DNA from: Roseibium aquae
Lineage (GTDB): Bacteria > Pseudomonadota > Alphaproteobacteria > Rhizobiales > Stappiaceae
DNA: 64,000 nt
Reading direction: 5' to 3'
Assembly (NCBI RefSeq): GCF_008711285.1
Contig: NZ_VXDC01000001.1
Coordinates: forward strand, 558,001-622,000
Below are positions 31,035 to 40,825 of the stretch, piece after piece. The position numbers were made by a program, and so were the translations under genes. Within the stretch, counting starts at the first letter, position 1; each line of letters starts with the position of its first letter. Under the pieces are notes generated by a model, which did no database searches, was not told the DNA's origin, and saw only the letters and a program-made list of their open reading frames with translations.

Positions 31035-31760
31035 TCATGCCCGGATCCAGGCCTCCGGGTCGTCGAACTGATCGCCGGCGAAAAAGCGGCTCTCGGCGCC
31101 GGTAAACACGGAAAACACGCGGCGGGCGAGATCCATCCACGCCGCGTCGCCCACCACAGCAACCTTTTCCGGGGCCTTGCGGTGTTCGCGGACAAGCGAC
31201 AAATGGCTGGCGAGCGCGTCAAGCCCCTGCCAGCCATCGAACTCGCGCAGATCGAGCAACAGCCGAATCCGGCCGTATTTTTCAATCAGATCTTCCAGTT
31301 CGTCATCCGCGCTGTCATAGGCCTCCGCATCGATCTGGCCGATCAGGCTGACATGCACCACCCGGTCGCCATCATCGCGGATCCGGATGGTCCCGAGGGA
31401 TTCAGACAGCCAGCGCCGAGCCTCGTCATGGTCTTCAAGATCGAAGGTCTGGACCGGATAGGGGAGGGCGAAGGAAAAGGCCTTGATCGAGGTCTTGATC
31501 CAGCCCACGTCGGTGACGAGGGCAGCCCGCTCGAACCCTTTCCAGTGCCGCATGCCGAGCTTGGTGTCATCCCAAGCTGCATCCAGCGTGTATCCTTCAA
31601 ATCCGGGGCCAACCTGGACCAGAACCTTGATCCGCTCGTGCTCCTGAAGGGCCTTTTCTATCGCCGGCGTCAGAACGCTGTCATAGTCCTCATTCGTCAC
31701 CTTGCCGGTGATCTTGAACTCCAAGGTTCCCTCGGGTGTTCCGGAAATCAGCTCGATCAT
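31035..31760 (-). CDS. Tandem SpoIIAA-like/STAS-fold protein
   Basis: The protein has 241 residues from the ATG at 31760. Two copies of the SpoIIAA-like domain follow each other (about 1-118 and 122-240). Both have the same succession, seen in FKITGKVTNEDYDSVLTPAIE and VSLIGQIDAEAYDSADDELE and then in KVLVQV and RLLLDL. Single-domain members are usual; the duplication is less common. No serine phosphorylation site is obvious. The protein is cytosolic with an unknown role. Confidence 0.75.
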   Translation of the reverse strand: MIELISGTPEGTLEFKITGKVTNEDYDSVLTPAIEKALQEHERIKVLVQVGPGFEGYTLDAAWDDTKLGMRHWKGFERAALVTDVGWIKTSIKAFSFALPYPVQTFDLEDHDEARRWLSESLGTIRIRDDGDRVVHVSLIGQIDAEAYDSADDELEDLIEKYGRIRLLLDLREFDGWQGLDALASHLSLVREHRKAPEKVAVVGDAAWMDLARRVFSVFTGAESRFFAGDQFDDPEAWIRA

Positions 31761-31829
31761 CGCCCATAGTCTCCCGTGTGGACCGATACCGCCACAAGGT
31801 AGGCATCGGCTCGCGGTGCGCGTATCCGG

Positions 31830-31860
31830 AAAAAAACGGAGGGCGGAAACCCGCCCTCTG
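31830..31860 (-). terminator. Rho-independent terminator of the Tim44-like gene
   Basis: The stem GAGGGCGG / CCGCCCTC has a 4-nt loop. Read on the minus strand it is followed by six T. It lies about 65 bp past the stop of the Tim44-like gene. Confidence 0.88.
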
Positions 31861-31921
31861 ATGTCCTGTGTTGGCTGCCCGTTCACCGGCTCCATCGGGG
31901 CATGCCGGTGCAGTGTTCTTG

Positions 31922-32944
31922 TTATTCGGTGCCCTGGATCGCAGACAGCAGCCATTCCCCTCCGGCGCTGCGCACGAATGTCCACACTTCCGTGCTCTCG
32001 GCCGGTCCGTCCGGGTCGCCCGAAAGCGCTTCGCCGCTGTCGCGTTTGGCGATGTAATCGACCGCGCTGTAGCGCATGGCGACAGTGACATAGTCCTTGC
32101 CATCCTCATGCCAGGCTTCGGCAACATCGCCCTGCAGCAGTTTGACATCCGAAACGACGTTCTTTTTGCCCGCAGACGCAAGCTCGCCCAGCTCTTCGGC
32201 CAGATACGACATGGCTTCCGGGGTCGCCAGCTGGCGCAGCGCAGCATAGTCTTCGCGGCTGTAGGCATCCTGAACTTCTGCCAGCATGACCTCAAACCTG
32301 TCGAGGTCCTCTGCGGTTGCCTCATAGGGCTGGGGCGCCGGCTGGGCAAACGTCCGGGAAGCTGATCCGCCAGACCCAGACCCGCGAGATCCTGCGCCGC
32401 CAAAGCTGAACGGCGTTGCCTGAGGCGCGCTCCGGTTCGGCTCGGGGTGGTGAGGCGATCTTTCAAACGGGTTGGGGCCAGCTGTTGCCGGTTGTTGCCG
32501 GGACCGGAAAAAGCGCATCGCGAGGCTGACCAGCAACAAGATGAGGCCGACTTGAAGGATCAGGCCAAGGAACCCGGCGAAACCACCAAGCCCGCCGCCG
32601 AACAGCATTCCAACGAGACCACCGAGCATCAAGCCGCCCAGCAAGGCGCCGCCGAAGCCACCGAAGAGGCCGGGGCGCTGCGCATTTGCCGTTTGTCCGG
32701 CAGCGCCCGGGGCGGCGCGCTGTGTCTGCGCGGGCTGCGGTGTCATGGACCGCTGAACCGGCGCTGCCCTTTCCGGGGCGGTTTGAGTCGTGGGCGGCGC
32801 GGAGTAGGTCTTGCTGCCTCGGCTGCCGAAACCGCCCATCCCGCCTCTGCGGGCCTCGGCGTACTCCGTTGCGGCAAACATCGCTGCAATGGCAACGACC
32901 AAAAAAGCTGTCGTCTTGCGCAGACGGCGGGCGGCAGCAGGCAT
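31922..32944 (-). CDS. Tim44-like domain membrane protein
   Basis: The protein has 340 residues from the ATG at 32944, preceded by GAGGAGAG. A signal or anchor segment (about 8-30) is followed by an Arg/Gly/Pro/Gln-rich disordered region. Next is a long Gly-rich hydrophobic stretch (about 105-160) that can form two membrane helices. The C-terminal Tim44-like domain (about 225-340) has DLDRFEVMLAEVQDAYS and VWTFVR. Bacterial relatives are cytosolic-face membrane proteins of unclear function. In mitochondria the domain tethers Hsp70 to the import channel. Confidence 0.85.
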   Translation of the reverse strand: MPAAARRLRKTTAFLVVAIAAMFAATEYAEARRGGMGGFGSRGSKTYSAPPTTQTAPERAAPVQRSMTPQPAQTQRAAPGAAGQTANAQRPGLFGGFGGALLGGLMLGGLVGMLFGGGLGGFAGFLGLILQVGLILLLVSLAMRFFRSRQQPATAGPNPFERSPHHPEPNRSAPQATPFSFGGAGSRGSGSGGSASRTFAQPAPQPYEATAEDLDRFEVMLAEVQDAYSREDYAALRQLATPEAMSYLAEELGELASAGKKNVVSDVKLLQGDVAEAWHEDGKDYVTVAMRYSAVDYIAKRDSGEALSGDPDGPAESTEVWTFVRSAGGEWLLSAIQGTE

Positions 32945-33104
32945 TTTTCTCTCCTCGTTCAGGCCGGTTCGGCCGATTGCGTGTGATGTAGGAATTTCCG
33001 CATGAATTGCCAACGGACAGAGCAGGTCTTTGTGGCGAATTCGGAGAGTTTCTGGGGCTGCTGCATCCCGGCGCGTCACTCCAGCTGCTGCAGCTGCAGA
33101 ACCA

Positions 33105-33133
33105 AGAAAAAGGGCGGGGATGATCCCCGCCCT
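33105..33133 (-). terminator. Rho-independent terminator of the oxoprolinase gene
   Basis: A 10-bp stem (AGGGCGGGGA / TCCCCGCCCT) with a 3-nt loop is followed, on the minus strand, by a run of five T. It lies about 25 bp past the oxoprolinase stop. Confidence 0.9.
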
Positions 33134-33157
33134 CGATTGCTGAACGTTAGGTGATCT

Positions 33158-36100
33158 TTACGCTTTGCCCCAGCCGCCTGCCGTCGGTGTGATCACCGTG
33201 ACCGCTTCGCCCGGTTCCAGAACGGTCTGGTCGCAGCCTTCCAGAACCTTTATCGAGCCATCCAGACGGCGGACTTCCGTGCGGCCGACCTCGCCATCTC
33301 CGCCGCCAGCCAGACCCTTCGGCCGAATGGTGCGGTGCGAGCCGAGGATCGCGCAGTCCATTCTTTCCAGGAAACGCAGCGTCCGCTTGGTTCCGTCGCC
33401 GGCTGACCACTTGCCCTTGCCGCCGGACCCTTTGCGGATGTGAAAGTCTTCCAGGAGGACGGGAAAACGGAATTCAAGCACCTCCGGGTCCGTCAGACGG
33501 GAATTGGTCATGTGAACATGCACCCCGTCGGTACCGTCGAAACCCGGCCCGGCCGGCGAGCCGGAGCAGATCGTCTCGTAGTACTGATAGGTGTCATTGC
33601 CGAATGTCAGATTGTTCATCGACCCTTGGCTGTTCGCCATGGCGCCGAGCGCGGCGAACAGGGCGTTGGTCACATGCTGGGAGGTTTCCACATTTCCGGC
33701 GACGACGGCTGCCGGATAGGACGGACGCAGCATGCAGTCCTCGGGCAGAACGATGTTGATCGGTTTCAGGCATCCGGAATTCATCGGGATGTTGTCGTCA
33801 ACCATCACCCGGAAACAATAGAGGACGGCTGCGCGTGTGACAGGCTCCGGCGCGTTGAAGTTGTTCGGTTTCACGCCGGATGTTCCGGTGAAATCGACGG
33901 TTGCCTCCCGTTTGTCCTTGTCGACCGTGATCTTCACCTTGATCACCGAGCCCTGGTCGGTCGGATATTCGTATTCGCTGTCCGTCAAGGCGGAGATCAC
34001 ACGGCGCACGCTTTCTTCAGCGTTGTCCTGAACGTGGCGCATATAGGCTTGCACCACGTCCAGACCGAAGTGGCTGACCATCTTGCGCAGTTCCTGAATG
34101 CCCTTCTCGTTGGCCGCGATCTGGGCGGACAGGTCGGCGACGTTTTGGTGCGGGTTGCGGGCCGGGAACGGATGGTTGGTCAACACCTCGATCAGTTCCG
34201 CCTCGCAGAACCGGCCCTGGTCGACGAGCTTGAAATTGTCGAAGAGTACGCCTTCCTCGTTCACATTGGTCGCGCGCGGCGTCATCGAGCCGGGCGCCGA
34301 GCCGCCGACATCGGCGTGGTGGCCCCGGGACGCCGCCCAGAACAGGATCTCGCTCTGGTCGTCGGAGAACACGGGCGAGACGACCGTGATGTCGGGCAGG
34401 TGCGTGCCGCCATTATACGGCGCGTTCAGGGCAAAGACGTCGCCCGGCTTGATCTTGCCCTCGTTGAGCTTGATCACCGTTTCGACGGACCGGTCCATCG
34501 AGCCAAGGTGAACCGGCATGTGCGGCGCGTTGGCCACCAATGCGCCATCGGCATCGAAAACCGCGCAGGAAAAATCCAGGCGCTCCTTGATGTTGACCGA
34601 ATAGGCCGTGTTTTGCAGCGTCACGCCCATTTGTTCGGCGATCGACATGAACAGGTTGTTGAACACTTCCAGCATGACCGGATCGGCGTGGGTGCCGATG
34701 GCGTCGTCGCGCTTCAGCGCGACAACCCGGTTGAGGATCACATGGTCCTTGACATTGATTCCGGCCTGCCAGCCGTCCTCCACCACGATGGTCGCATGCG
34801 GCTCGATGATAAGTGCGGGGCCCATGACCTTCATGCCCGGCTTGAGCCGGTCCCGGGTGTACACGCCCGCATCGTGATGCGCGCCCTCCGAGAATATGCG
34901 GACGGTCTTGACCGGCTGCGGCGTGTCGCTGGTGGGAGACAGGTCCGGTTCCGTAAGGCCGGCACCGCCACCGGCGGTTTCGACCTCCAGCGCTTCGATA
35001 ACCACCGGCTTGTTCTCGTAGGCAAAGCCGAACTGTTTGCGGTGCGCCTGTTCAAATGCGGCCCGCATCTCGGCCACGCCGGCGAGGTCGACGGGCAGCG
35101 GGGTGTCGGTGCCGTCATAGCGCAGATGGGCCGATGCGCGGGTCTGGCGCTTGTCCGCAGGGATATTCTGTTTTTCAAGCTCGGCCTCGGTCTGGGCGGC
35201 GAGTTCGTCCCGCAAGGCAAGAAGATCGGGCAAGAGGTCATCGGTCAGTGTCTTGACCACGGCCATCTGACGGTCGGCGCGGATGTCGGCGAGACCCATG
35301 CCATAGGCCGACAGAATTCCGGAAAAAGGATGCAGGATGACGGTCTTCATGCCCAGCGTATCCGCCACCCGGCAGCCGGCCTGGCCGCCCGCGCCGCCAA
35401 AGCACGTCAGGGCGTAGTCGGTCACGTCGTAACCGCGCTGGACGGAGATTTTCTTGATGGCGTTCGCCATGTTCTCGACGGCGATTTTCAGGAAACCGTC
35501 GGCGACGTCTTCCGCCGTGCGGCCGTCCCCGATCTGTCCGGCCATCTGTGCAAACTTCTCATGAACCACAGTCTCGTCGAGCGGCTCGTTGCGGCCGGGG
35601 CCGAATATCCTTGGAAAGAACTCCGGGACGAGTTTGCCGGTCATGAGATTGGCATCGGTCACCGTCAGGGGACCGCCGCGGCGGTAGCAAGCCGGGCCCG
35701 GATTGGCCCCCGCGCTGTCCGGCCCGACCTGAAACCGGCCGTCCTTGTAGTGCAGGATCGACCCGCCGCCCGCGGCCACCGTGTGGATCATCATCATCGG
35801 CGCGCGCATGCGCACGCCGGCGACTTCGGTCTCGAAGGCGCGTTCGTAATCGCCGTCATAGTGGCACACGTCGGTCGATGTGCCGCCCATGTCGAAGCCG
35901 ATGATCTTTTCGAAGCCCGCCATGCGGGAGGTCTGCACGGCGCCAACCACACCGCCGGCCGGGCCGGACAGGATTGCATCCTTGCCCTGAAACAGGTCGG
36001 CCGCAGTCAGGCCGCCGGACGACTGCATGAACATCAGGCGCGGGCCTTCGCCCAGTTCTTCCTGCACTTGGTTCACATAGCGGCGCAGGATCGGAGAGAG

Positions 36101-36742
36101 ATAAGCGTCGACCACGGTCGTATCGCCGCGCCCCACCAGTTTCATCAAAGGCGATGTCTCATGCGACACGGAGATCTGCGGAAAGCCGGTCTCCCGTGCG
36201 ATCGCCTTCAGCGCCTGCTCATGGGCCGGGTATGCATAAGCATGCATCAGAACAATCGCGATGGACCGGATGCCGGCGTCATATGCGGCCTGCATCTGGA
36301 CCCGGGCGTCCTCTTCGTCGAGCCCCAGTTCCAGCGTGCCGTCGGCGCGAACCCGTTCCGTGATCTCGTAGACTTTTTCGTAGAGCAGTTCCGGCTTGAT
36401 GATTTCCTTGGCGAAGATGTCCGGTCGCGCCTGATAGCCGATTTCCAGCGCGTCGCGGAACCCGGTCGTGATGAAGAGCGCGGTGCGCTCGCCCTTGCGT
36501 TCCAGCAACGCATTGGTGGCGACCGTCGTGCCCATCTTGACCGTGTTGATCTGTTCTGCCGGGATCCGGCCGCCGGGTTCTATGCCCAGCAGTTCGCGAA
36601 TGCCCTGGATGGCCGCGTCCCGGTAGGCTTCCGGGTTTTCCGACAAGACTTTATGGGGATGGACGGAGCCGTCCGGCGCACGGCCGACAATGTCTGTGAA
36701 TGTGCCGCCGCGGTCGATCCAGAAATCCCATTTGCCTGTCAT
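33158..36742 (-). CDS. 5-oxoprolinase/hydantoinase, fused A and B subunits
   Basis: The protein has 1194 residues, with the HyuA-type ATP-binding part first and the HyuB-type part second. The start [15 protein letters not shown] is the ATP-site motif, followed by [14 protein letters not shown] and [10 protein letters not shown]. The B part begins near residue 680 ([19 protein letters not shown]). It would open 5-oxoproline or a related lactam or hydantoin with ATP. A TRAP transporter operon and MarR regulator lie divergently, across two palindromes, and probably import the substrate. The substrate itself cannot be read from sequence. Confidence 0.9.
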   Translation of the reverse strand: MTGKWDFWIDRGGTFTDIVGRAPDGSVHPHKVLSENPEAYRDAAIQGIRELLGIEPGGRIPAEQINTVKMGTTVATNALLERKGERTALFITTGFRDALEIGYQARPDIFAKEIIKPELLYEKVYEITERVRADGTLELGLDEEDARVQMQAAYDAGIRSIAIVLMHAYAYPAHEQALKAIARETGFPQISVSHETSPLMKLVGRGDTTVVDAYLSPILRRYVNQVQEELGEGPRLMFMQSSGGLTAADLFQGKDAILSGPAGGVVGAVQTSRMAGFEKIIGFDMGGTSTDVCHYDGDYERAFETEVAGVRMRAPMMMIHTVAAGGGSILHYKDGRFQVGPDSAGANPGPACYRRGGPLTVTDANLMTGKLVPEFFPRIFGPGRNEPLDETVVHEKFAQMAGQIGDGRTAEDVADGFLKIAVENMANAIKKISVQRGYDVTDYALTCFGGAGGQAGCRVADTLGMKTVILHPFSGILSAYGMGLADIRADRQMAVVKTLTDDLLPDLLALRDELAAQTEAELEKQNIPADKRQTRASAHLRYDGTDTPLPVDLAGVAEMRAAFEQAHRKQFGFAYENKPVVIEALEVETAGGGAGLTEPDLSPTSDTPQPVKTVRIFSEGAHHDAGVYTRDRLKPGMKVMGPALIIEPHATIVVEDGWQAGINVKDHVILNRVVALKRDDAIGTHADPVMLEVFNNLFMSIAEQMGVTLQNTAYSVNIKERLDFSCAVFDADGALVANAPHMPVHLGSMDRSVETVIKLNEGKIKPGDVFALNAPYNGGTHLPDITVVSPVFSDDQSEILFWAASRGHHADVGGSAPGSMTPRATNVNEEGVLFDNFKLVDQGRFCEAELIEVLTNHPFPARNPHQNVADLSAQIAANEKGIQELRKMVSHFGLDVVQAYMRHVQDNAEESVRRVISALTDSEYEYPTDQGSVIKVKITVDKDKREATVDFTGTSGVKPNNFNAPEPVTRAAVLYCFRVMVDDNIPMNSGCLKPINIVLPEDCMLRPSYPAAVVAGNVETSQHVTNALFAALGAMANSQGSMNNLTFGNDTYQYYETICSGSPAGPGFDGTDGVHVHMTNSRLTDPEVLEFRFPVLLEDFHIRKGSGGKGKWSAGDGTKRTLRFLERMDCAILGSHRTIRPKGLAGGGDGEVGRTEVRRLDGSIKVLEGCDQTVLEPGEAVTVITPTAGGWGKA

Positions 36743-36833
36743 CGAAAACTCCCTCTTTCGGTTTTGGGCGGCGGTGCCTGGCCGGATCCAGATGAGACGG
36801 CCCGTTCACGCCAGCCTTCGTGGTTCTGATGTC

Positions 36834-36855
36834 GACATTTTATCGATAAAATGTC
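36834..36855. promoter_or_regulatory. 22-bp perfect palindrome, probable operator (oxoprolinase side)
   Basis: The core ATTTTATCGATAAAAT is flanked by GAC and GTC. It lies 92 bp before the oxoprolinase ATG. It shares the TCGATAA half with the second site at 36987. The likely binder is the MarR-type protein encoded at the end of the TRAP operon. Confidence 0.75.
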
Positions 36856-36986
36856 AATGAAGAAAATTGCCCGTGCCGATATGGCGCGGGGTCCCGGACG
36901 CCTTTGGGGGGCCACGTTTGCCTTCCAGCCGGATCCGGGAGCGCCTCGGGGATCGCCGGTGGAAGGTTCGATGAATACATGATGAG

Positions 36987-37002
36987 AATTTGTCGATAAA
37001 TT
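36987..37002. promoter_or_regulatory. Second, imperfect operator-like palindrome (TRAP side)
   Basis: AATTTGTCGATAAATT is a palindrome with one mismatched pair. It lies 131 bp before the TRAP binding-protein ATG. Confidence 0.65.
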
Positions 37003-37132
37003 ATTGATGTTATCCCAAAACCGGTCTAGCGTGAAAAAAGGCCGGTGTCAGGTGTGGCGGAGAACTCGCGCTGCTTCTGGCGGGTGGTCAGCAATGAGGG
37101 CCAGAATGCCCCGTTCCACGAGGAGAGAAGTC

Positions 37133-38128
37133 ATGTCGTTTTCCAACCGTATTCCGAAAGCCGGTGCGCGCCTGATCGCGGCCGCTGCTTTCGGTCTGGC
37201 CAGTGCCACTGTCGCATCCGCACAAACCAAGTGGGATATGCCGACCCCTTACGGGGATAGCAATTTCCACACCCAGAATATTGCGCAATTTGCGGAAGAT
37301 GTGGCGGCCAAGACCGACGGCAGCCTGACCATTCAGCTCCACACCGCGGGCTCGCTGGTGAAGCACCCCGAAATCAAGAACGCGGTGCGCCGCGGTCTTG
37401 CGCCGATCGGGGAGGTTCTGATCTCGCGCCTTTCCAACGAAGATCCGGTCTTTGCCGTCGACTCGGTGCCCTTCATGGCCAATTCCTATGACGCGGCCTG
37501 GAAGCTCTATCAGGCGTCGAAGCCGGCTGTGGAGGAAAAGCTGGCGGAGCAAGGCTTGAAACTCCTTTACACCGTGCCGTGGCCGCCGCAGGGGATCTAT
37601 GCGAAAAAAGAGATCAACAGCCTGGATGACATGAAGGGCCTGAAGTTCCGCGCCTACAACACCGCGACGGAGCGCCTCGCCCAGCTGGCCGGTGCCGTGC
37701 CGACACAAATCGAGGTATCCGATATCCCGACCGCATTCTCGACCGGACGTGTGGACGCCATGATCACATCGCCCTCGACCGGTGCGAACTCCAAGGCTTG
37801 GGACTTCCTGACCCATTACTACGATACCCAGGCCTGGCTTCCGAAGAACATGGTGATCGTCAACCAGAGCGCTTTTGACGGGTTGAGCGAAGCCGAGCAG
37901 GCCGCCGTTCTGGAAGCTGCCGCAGAGGCCGAAACACGCGGCTGGGAAGCCTCGAAAGCCGAGACGGAATCCCAGACTGCGATCCTTGCCGAAAACGGCA
38001 TCACCGTTTCCGCACCCTCCGCCACGTTGCAGGCTGAAATGGAAGCCATTGGCGAAACCATGGTTGGTGAATGGGAAGCTGAAGCCGGCGAGCAGGGCGC
38101 TGCCATCGTCAGGGCCTACTCCAACTAA
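37133..38128 (+). CDS. TRAP transporter substrate-binding protein (DctP family)
   Basis: The protein has 331 residues from the ATG at 37133, preceded by GAGGAGAG. A clear signal peptide is cleaved near TVASAQT. The mature protein has the DctP fold. KGLKFRAYNTATERL holds the conserved Arg that binds a substrate carboxylate, and DIPTAFSTGRVDAMITSPS forms the cleft. It delivers an organic acid, perhaps 5-oxoproline-like, to the QM permease encoded next. A strong hairpin follows the gene and may raise its expression over the permease. Confidence 0.93.
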   Translation: MSFSNRIPKAGARLIAAAAFGLASATVASAQTKWDMPTPYGDSNFHTQNIAQFAEDVAAKTDGSLTIQLHTAGSLVKHPEIKNAVRRGLAPIGEVLISRLSNEDPVFAVDSVPFMANSYDAAWKLYQASKPAVEEKLAEQGLKLLYTVPWPPQGIYAKKEINSLDDMKGLKFRAYNTATERLAQLAGAVPTQIEVSDIPTAFSTGRVDAMITSPSTGANSKAWDFLTHYYDTQAWLPKNMVIVNQSAFDGLSEAEQAAVLEAAAEAETRGWEASKAETESQTAILAENGITVSAPSATLQAEMEAIGETMVGEWEAEAGEQGAAIVRAYSN

Positions 38129-38138
38129 AGGCACGTGT

Positions 38139-38168
38139 CCGGACCGGCCCCAACGGCGGCCGGTCCGG
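38139..38168 (+). terminator. Intra-operon hairpin after the TRAP binding protein
   Basis: An 11-bp perfect stem (CCGGACCGGCC / GGCCGGTCCGG) with an 8-nt loop and no T run. Such a hairpin can stabilise the upstream mRNA segment or partly terminate, giving more binding protein than permease. Confidence 0.6.
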
Positions 38169-38289
38169 CTCCTGGTTTGACGGCACGTCTTGGCGCGTCG
38201 TGCCTTTGCCGCCAACGTTGTGAAGCCAAACCACCTGTTGGGTGTTCGCAGCTGCGCGCCAACGCACACATTTGAATTGGGAGGCGCGA

Positions 38290-38847
38290 ATGCGCGCGGT
38301 TCTAAACAGGCTCTATTCCGGAGCGCTGGGCCTTGCGGCCATCTGCCTGGTGATGATTGCCGCCCTGGTGGTCGCTCAGGTGAGCGGCCGGATCATCGAT
38401 GGCGCGCGCAGCGCGCTTGGACTGGACCCTTGGGGATTGCTGGTTCCCTCACTTGCCGAATTCGCCGGTTTCCTTCTGGTCGGGGCCTCGTTCCTCGCCC
38501 TTGCCGGCACGCTGCGCGGCGGGGCGCATATTCGGGTTTCCATCCTGCTCCAGTCGGTGCCTTCCGGGATTGCCCGTTTTCTGGATCTTTGGAGCCTGCT
38601 GGCGGCCTTCAGCCTCACGGCCTTTTTCACCTGGCAGGCCGCGCTGCTTGCTCTCGACAGTTTTCAGTTCAACGAGGTCTCCTTCGGGATCATTCCCGTT
38701 CCGCTGGTGATCCCCCAGTCGGTCATGACGGCGGGACTTCTGGTTTTCACCGTTTCGCTGCTTGACGATTTGATCACCGTGTTGCGCGGCGGGCAGGCCA
38801 GTTTTGCACCCCACACGGGTGCCGGGGCCGCGGGAGGATCGCACTGA
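38290..38847 (+). CDS. TRAP transporter small permease (DctQ)
   Basis: The protein has 185 residues from the ATG at 38290 with GGGAGG upstream. There are four membrane helices, with EFAGFLLVGASFLALAGTLR in the second and VFTVSLLDDLI in the last, as in DctQ. It pairs with the large permease, whose ATG overlaps this stop by 1 bp (TGATG). Confidence 0.9.
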   Translation: MRAVLNRLYSGALGLAAICLVMIAALVVAQVSGRIIDGARSALGLDPWGLLVPSLAEFAGFLLVGASFLALAGTLRGGAHIRVSILLQSVPSGIARFLDLWSLLAAFSLTAFFTWQAALLALDSFQFNEVSFGIIPVPLVIPQSVMTAGLLVFTVSLLDDLITVLRGGQASFAPHTGAGAAGGSH

Positions 38848-40151
38848 TGGACCTGTCTCTCGTTGCTGTTTTTCTCGGGCTCGGCATGCTGGCGGCCCTT
38901 GCCACTGGGATCTGGGTTGCCGTCGCGCTTTTCGCCGTGGCGCTGGTTGCCATGGTTCTGCTTGTCTCCGCCCCGGCCGGGCCGGTCATGGCCATCACCG
39001 TTTGGGGGTCGGCCAATTCCTGGGATCTGACAGCCTTGCCGATGTTCATCTGGATGGGCGAGATCCTGTTCCGCTCCCGCCTGTCCGAGGACATGTTTGC
39101 CGGGCTCGCTCCGTGGATGCGAAACCTGCCCGGACGGCTCCTGCACGTGAACATTCTCGGCTGCGGGATTTTCGCGGCCGTGTCCGGGTCCTCCGCCGCG
39201 ACCGCGGCGACGGTCGGGCGCATGTCCCTGCCGGAACTGAGAAGCCGTGGCTATGATGAGAACATGGCCATTGGGACATTGGCCGGATCGGCGACGCTCG
39301 GGCTGCTGATCCCCCCATCGATCATCCTGATCGTTTTCGGTGCGGCCACCGAACAGTCCATCTCGCGCCTGTTCATGGCTGGCGTGCTGCCCGGGGCATT
39401 GGTCTGCGCCCTTTTCATGGGCTATGTGATCCTGTGGTCGATGCTGAATCGGTCCAAGATGCCTCCCAAGGAAGATCCAATCCCGCTTCGTGAGCGGATC
39501 TATGCCACCCGGCGCCTGTTTCCGGTCATCGCCATGATTGTCGGCGTCATCGGCTCGATCTACGCCGGCCTGGCCTCTCCCACGGAGGCGGCCGCGATCG
39601 GGGTTGTGCTGTCGCTGATCCTTTCCTGGTTCTCCGGAACGCTGACCCGCAAGTCCTTTGTCGATGCCTTGTTGGGGGCGACCAAAACCTCCTGCATGAT
39701 TGCCTTCATCCTTGCGGGCGCCGCCTTCCTGACGGTTGCCATGGGATACACCGGAATCCCCCGGGAACTGGCGGCCTGGATCGGCGGGATGGAACTGACA
39801 CCGCTGGAATTGCTGCTCGCGCTGACCGTCTTCTTCGTGGTGCTGGGCTGCTTTCTGGATGGCATTTCCGTCGTGGTCCTGACCACCTCGGTCATCCTGC
39901 CGATGGTTCAGCAAGCCGGCATCGACCTGATCTGGTTTGGCATCTATCTCGTGCTCGTTGTGGAGATGAGCCAGATTACGCCGCCCGTGGGCTTTAACCT
40001 GTTCGTCCTTCAGAGCATGACGGGGCACAACATCTTCAGGGTCGCAAAGATGGCTTTACCATTCTTTTTCCTGATGATCGTGGCCACTGCACTGATCGTG
40101 GCGTTTCCACAAATCGTCTTGTGGCTGCCCAATACCATGATGTCGAACTGA
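38847..40151 (+). CDS. TRAP transporter large permease (DctM)
   Basis: The protein has 434 residues and about 12 helices. It has the DctM signatures: SGSSAATAATVGRMSLPELR near residue 115, ATLGLLIPPSIILIVFG, and EMSQITPPVGFNLFVLQ. It is the sodium-driven channel component that imports the acid bound by the DctP protein. The overlap with the small permease gene forces coupled translation. Confidence 0.95.
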   Translation: MDLSLVAVFLGLGMLAALATGIWVAVALFAVALVAMVLLVSAPAGPVMAITVWGSANSWDLTALPMFIWMGEILFRSRLSEDMFAGLAPWMRNLPGRLLHVNILGCGIFAAVSGSSAATAATVGRMSLPELRSRGYDENMAIGTLAGSATLGLLIPPSIILIVFGAATEQSISRLFMAGVLPGALVCALFMGYVILWSMLNRSKMPPKEDPIPLRERIYATRRLFPVIAMIVGVIGSIYAGLASPTEAAAIGVVLSLILSWFSGTLTRKSFVDALLGATKTSCMIAFILAGAAFLTVAMGYTGIPRELAAWIGGMELTPLELLLALTVFFVVLGCFLDGISVVVLTTSVILPMVQQAGIDLIWFGIYLVLVVEMSQITPPVGFNLFVLQSMTGHNIFRVAKMALPFFFLMIVATALIVAFPQIVLWLPNTMMSN

Positions 40152-40166
40152 CGCGGGATCAATGAC

Positions 40167-40712
40167 ATGACCAAGCAGGACACGACCCCTCCGCCAAATC
40201 CCCCAACAAGCGTCGGACCGGTCGTGTCTGCCGCCCATCTGGCCTCGGGGGCCATGCCGGCCCTGTCCGAAATCGAGTTCGCGGTGACAATGATGGTCAA
40301 TGCCTATCACCGCTGGATGGTCCGGTGCATCGCTGCTTCGGGGAATGCCGGACTAGGGCCTCTGGACGTTCTGGTTCTGCACTCGGTCAATCACCGGGGC
40401 CGGGCCAAGACGCTCTCCGACATCTGTCTCGTTCTCAACATCGAGGATACGCACACGGTCACCTATGCGCTGAAAAAGCTGGAAAAGGCCGGGCTGATCA
40501 TGTCCGGCCGGCGTGGCAAGGAAAAGACCGCCGCAATCACTCCCCAAGGCGAGGCAGCCTGTATGGAGTACCGGCGCTTGCGCGAGGCCCTCTTGGTCGA
40601 GCCGATGAAAGCCCTCGGACTGGATGAGAAGGAGCTCTCCCGGCTGGCCGCGACACTCCGGCTTGTCTCTGGCAACTATGATCAGGCGGCCCGCGCCGCC
40701 GCCGCCATGTAG
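40167..40712 (+). CDS. MarR-type winged-helix regulator of the TRAP/oxoprolinase locus
   Basis: The protein has 181 residues starting 15 bp after the large permease. The winged helix (about 75-145) includes LSDICLVLNIEDTHTVTYAL, and GRRGKEKTAAITPQG is the wing. A Pro-rich start precedes a helical dimerisation part. The position at the end of the transport operon, with two palindromes in the divergent control region, makes local regulation very likely. The effector is perhaps the imported acid or its product. Confidence 0.85.
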   Translation: MTKQDTTPPPNPPTSVGPVVSAAHLASGAMPALSEIEFAVTMMVNAYHRWMVRCIAASGNAGLGPLDVLVLHSVNHRGRAKTLSDICLVLNIEDTHTVTYALKKLEKAGLIMSGRRGKEKTAAITPQGEAACMEYRRLREALLVEPMKALGLDEKELSRLAATLRLVSGNYDQAARAAAAM

Positions 40713-40799
40713 ATCCGGACCAGGCGCACCGGCCTCGGCGTTCCATGCAAATGAGTGCGGTTCAACGGGCTCTGCCGTGCTAGCTCAATATTGCAACAC

Positions 40800-40815
40800 T
40801 ACAATTATAATTGTA
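40800..40815. promoter_or_regulatory. 16-bp perfect palindrome, probable ArsR operator
   Basis: TACAATTATAATTGTA ends 10 nt before the arsR ATG, a position suited to autorepression. The very short distance suggests that arsR mRNA has little or no leader. Confidence 0.75.
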
Positions 40816-40825
40816 TAGTTGGTGC

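Larger units (their letters stand above)
36743..37132. promoter_or_regulatory. Divergent control region between oxoprolinase and TRAP genes
   Basis: This 390-bp region has no gene and two related palindromes whose centres are 150 bp apart. It must carry both outward promoters. A single dimeric regulator bound at both sites could control the two directions together. Confidence 0.7.

Noticed and set aside
33440..36829. An open frame of 1129 codons on the plus strand opposite the oxoprolinase gene
   Set aside because: It is a GC-rich antisense shadow of a well-supported gene; no family features or ribosome site, and its composition (many His, Arg, Gly) is typical of shadows.
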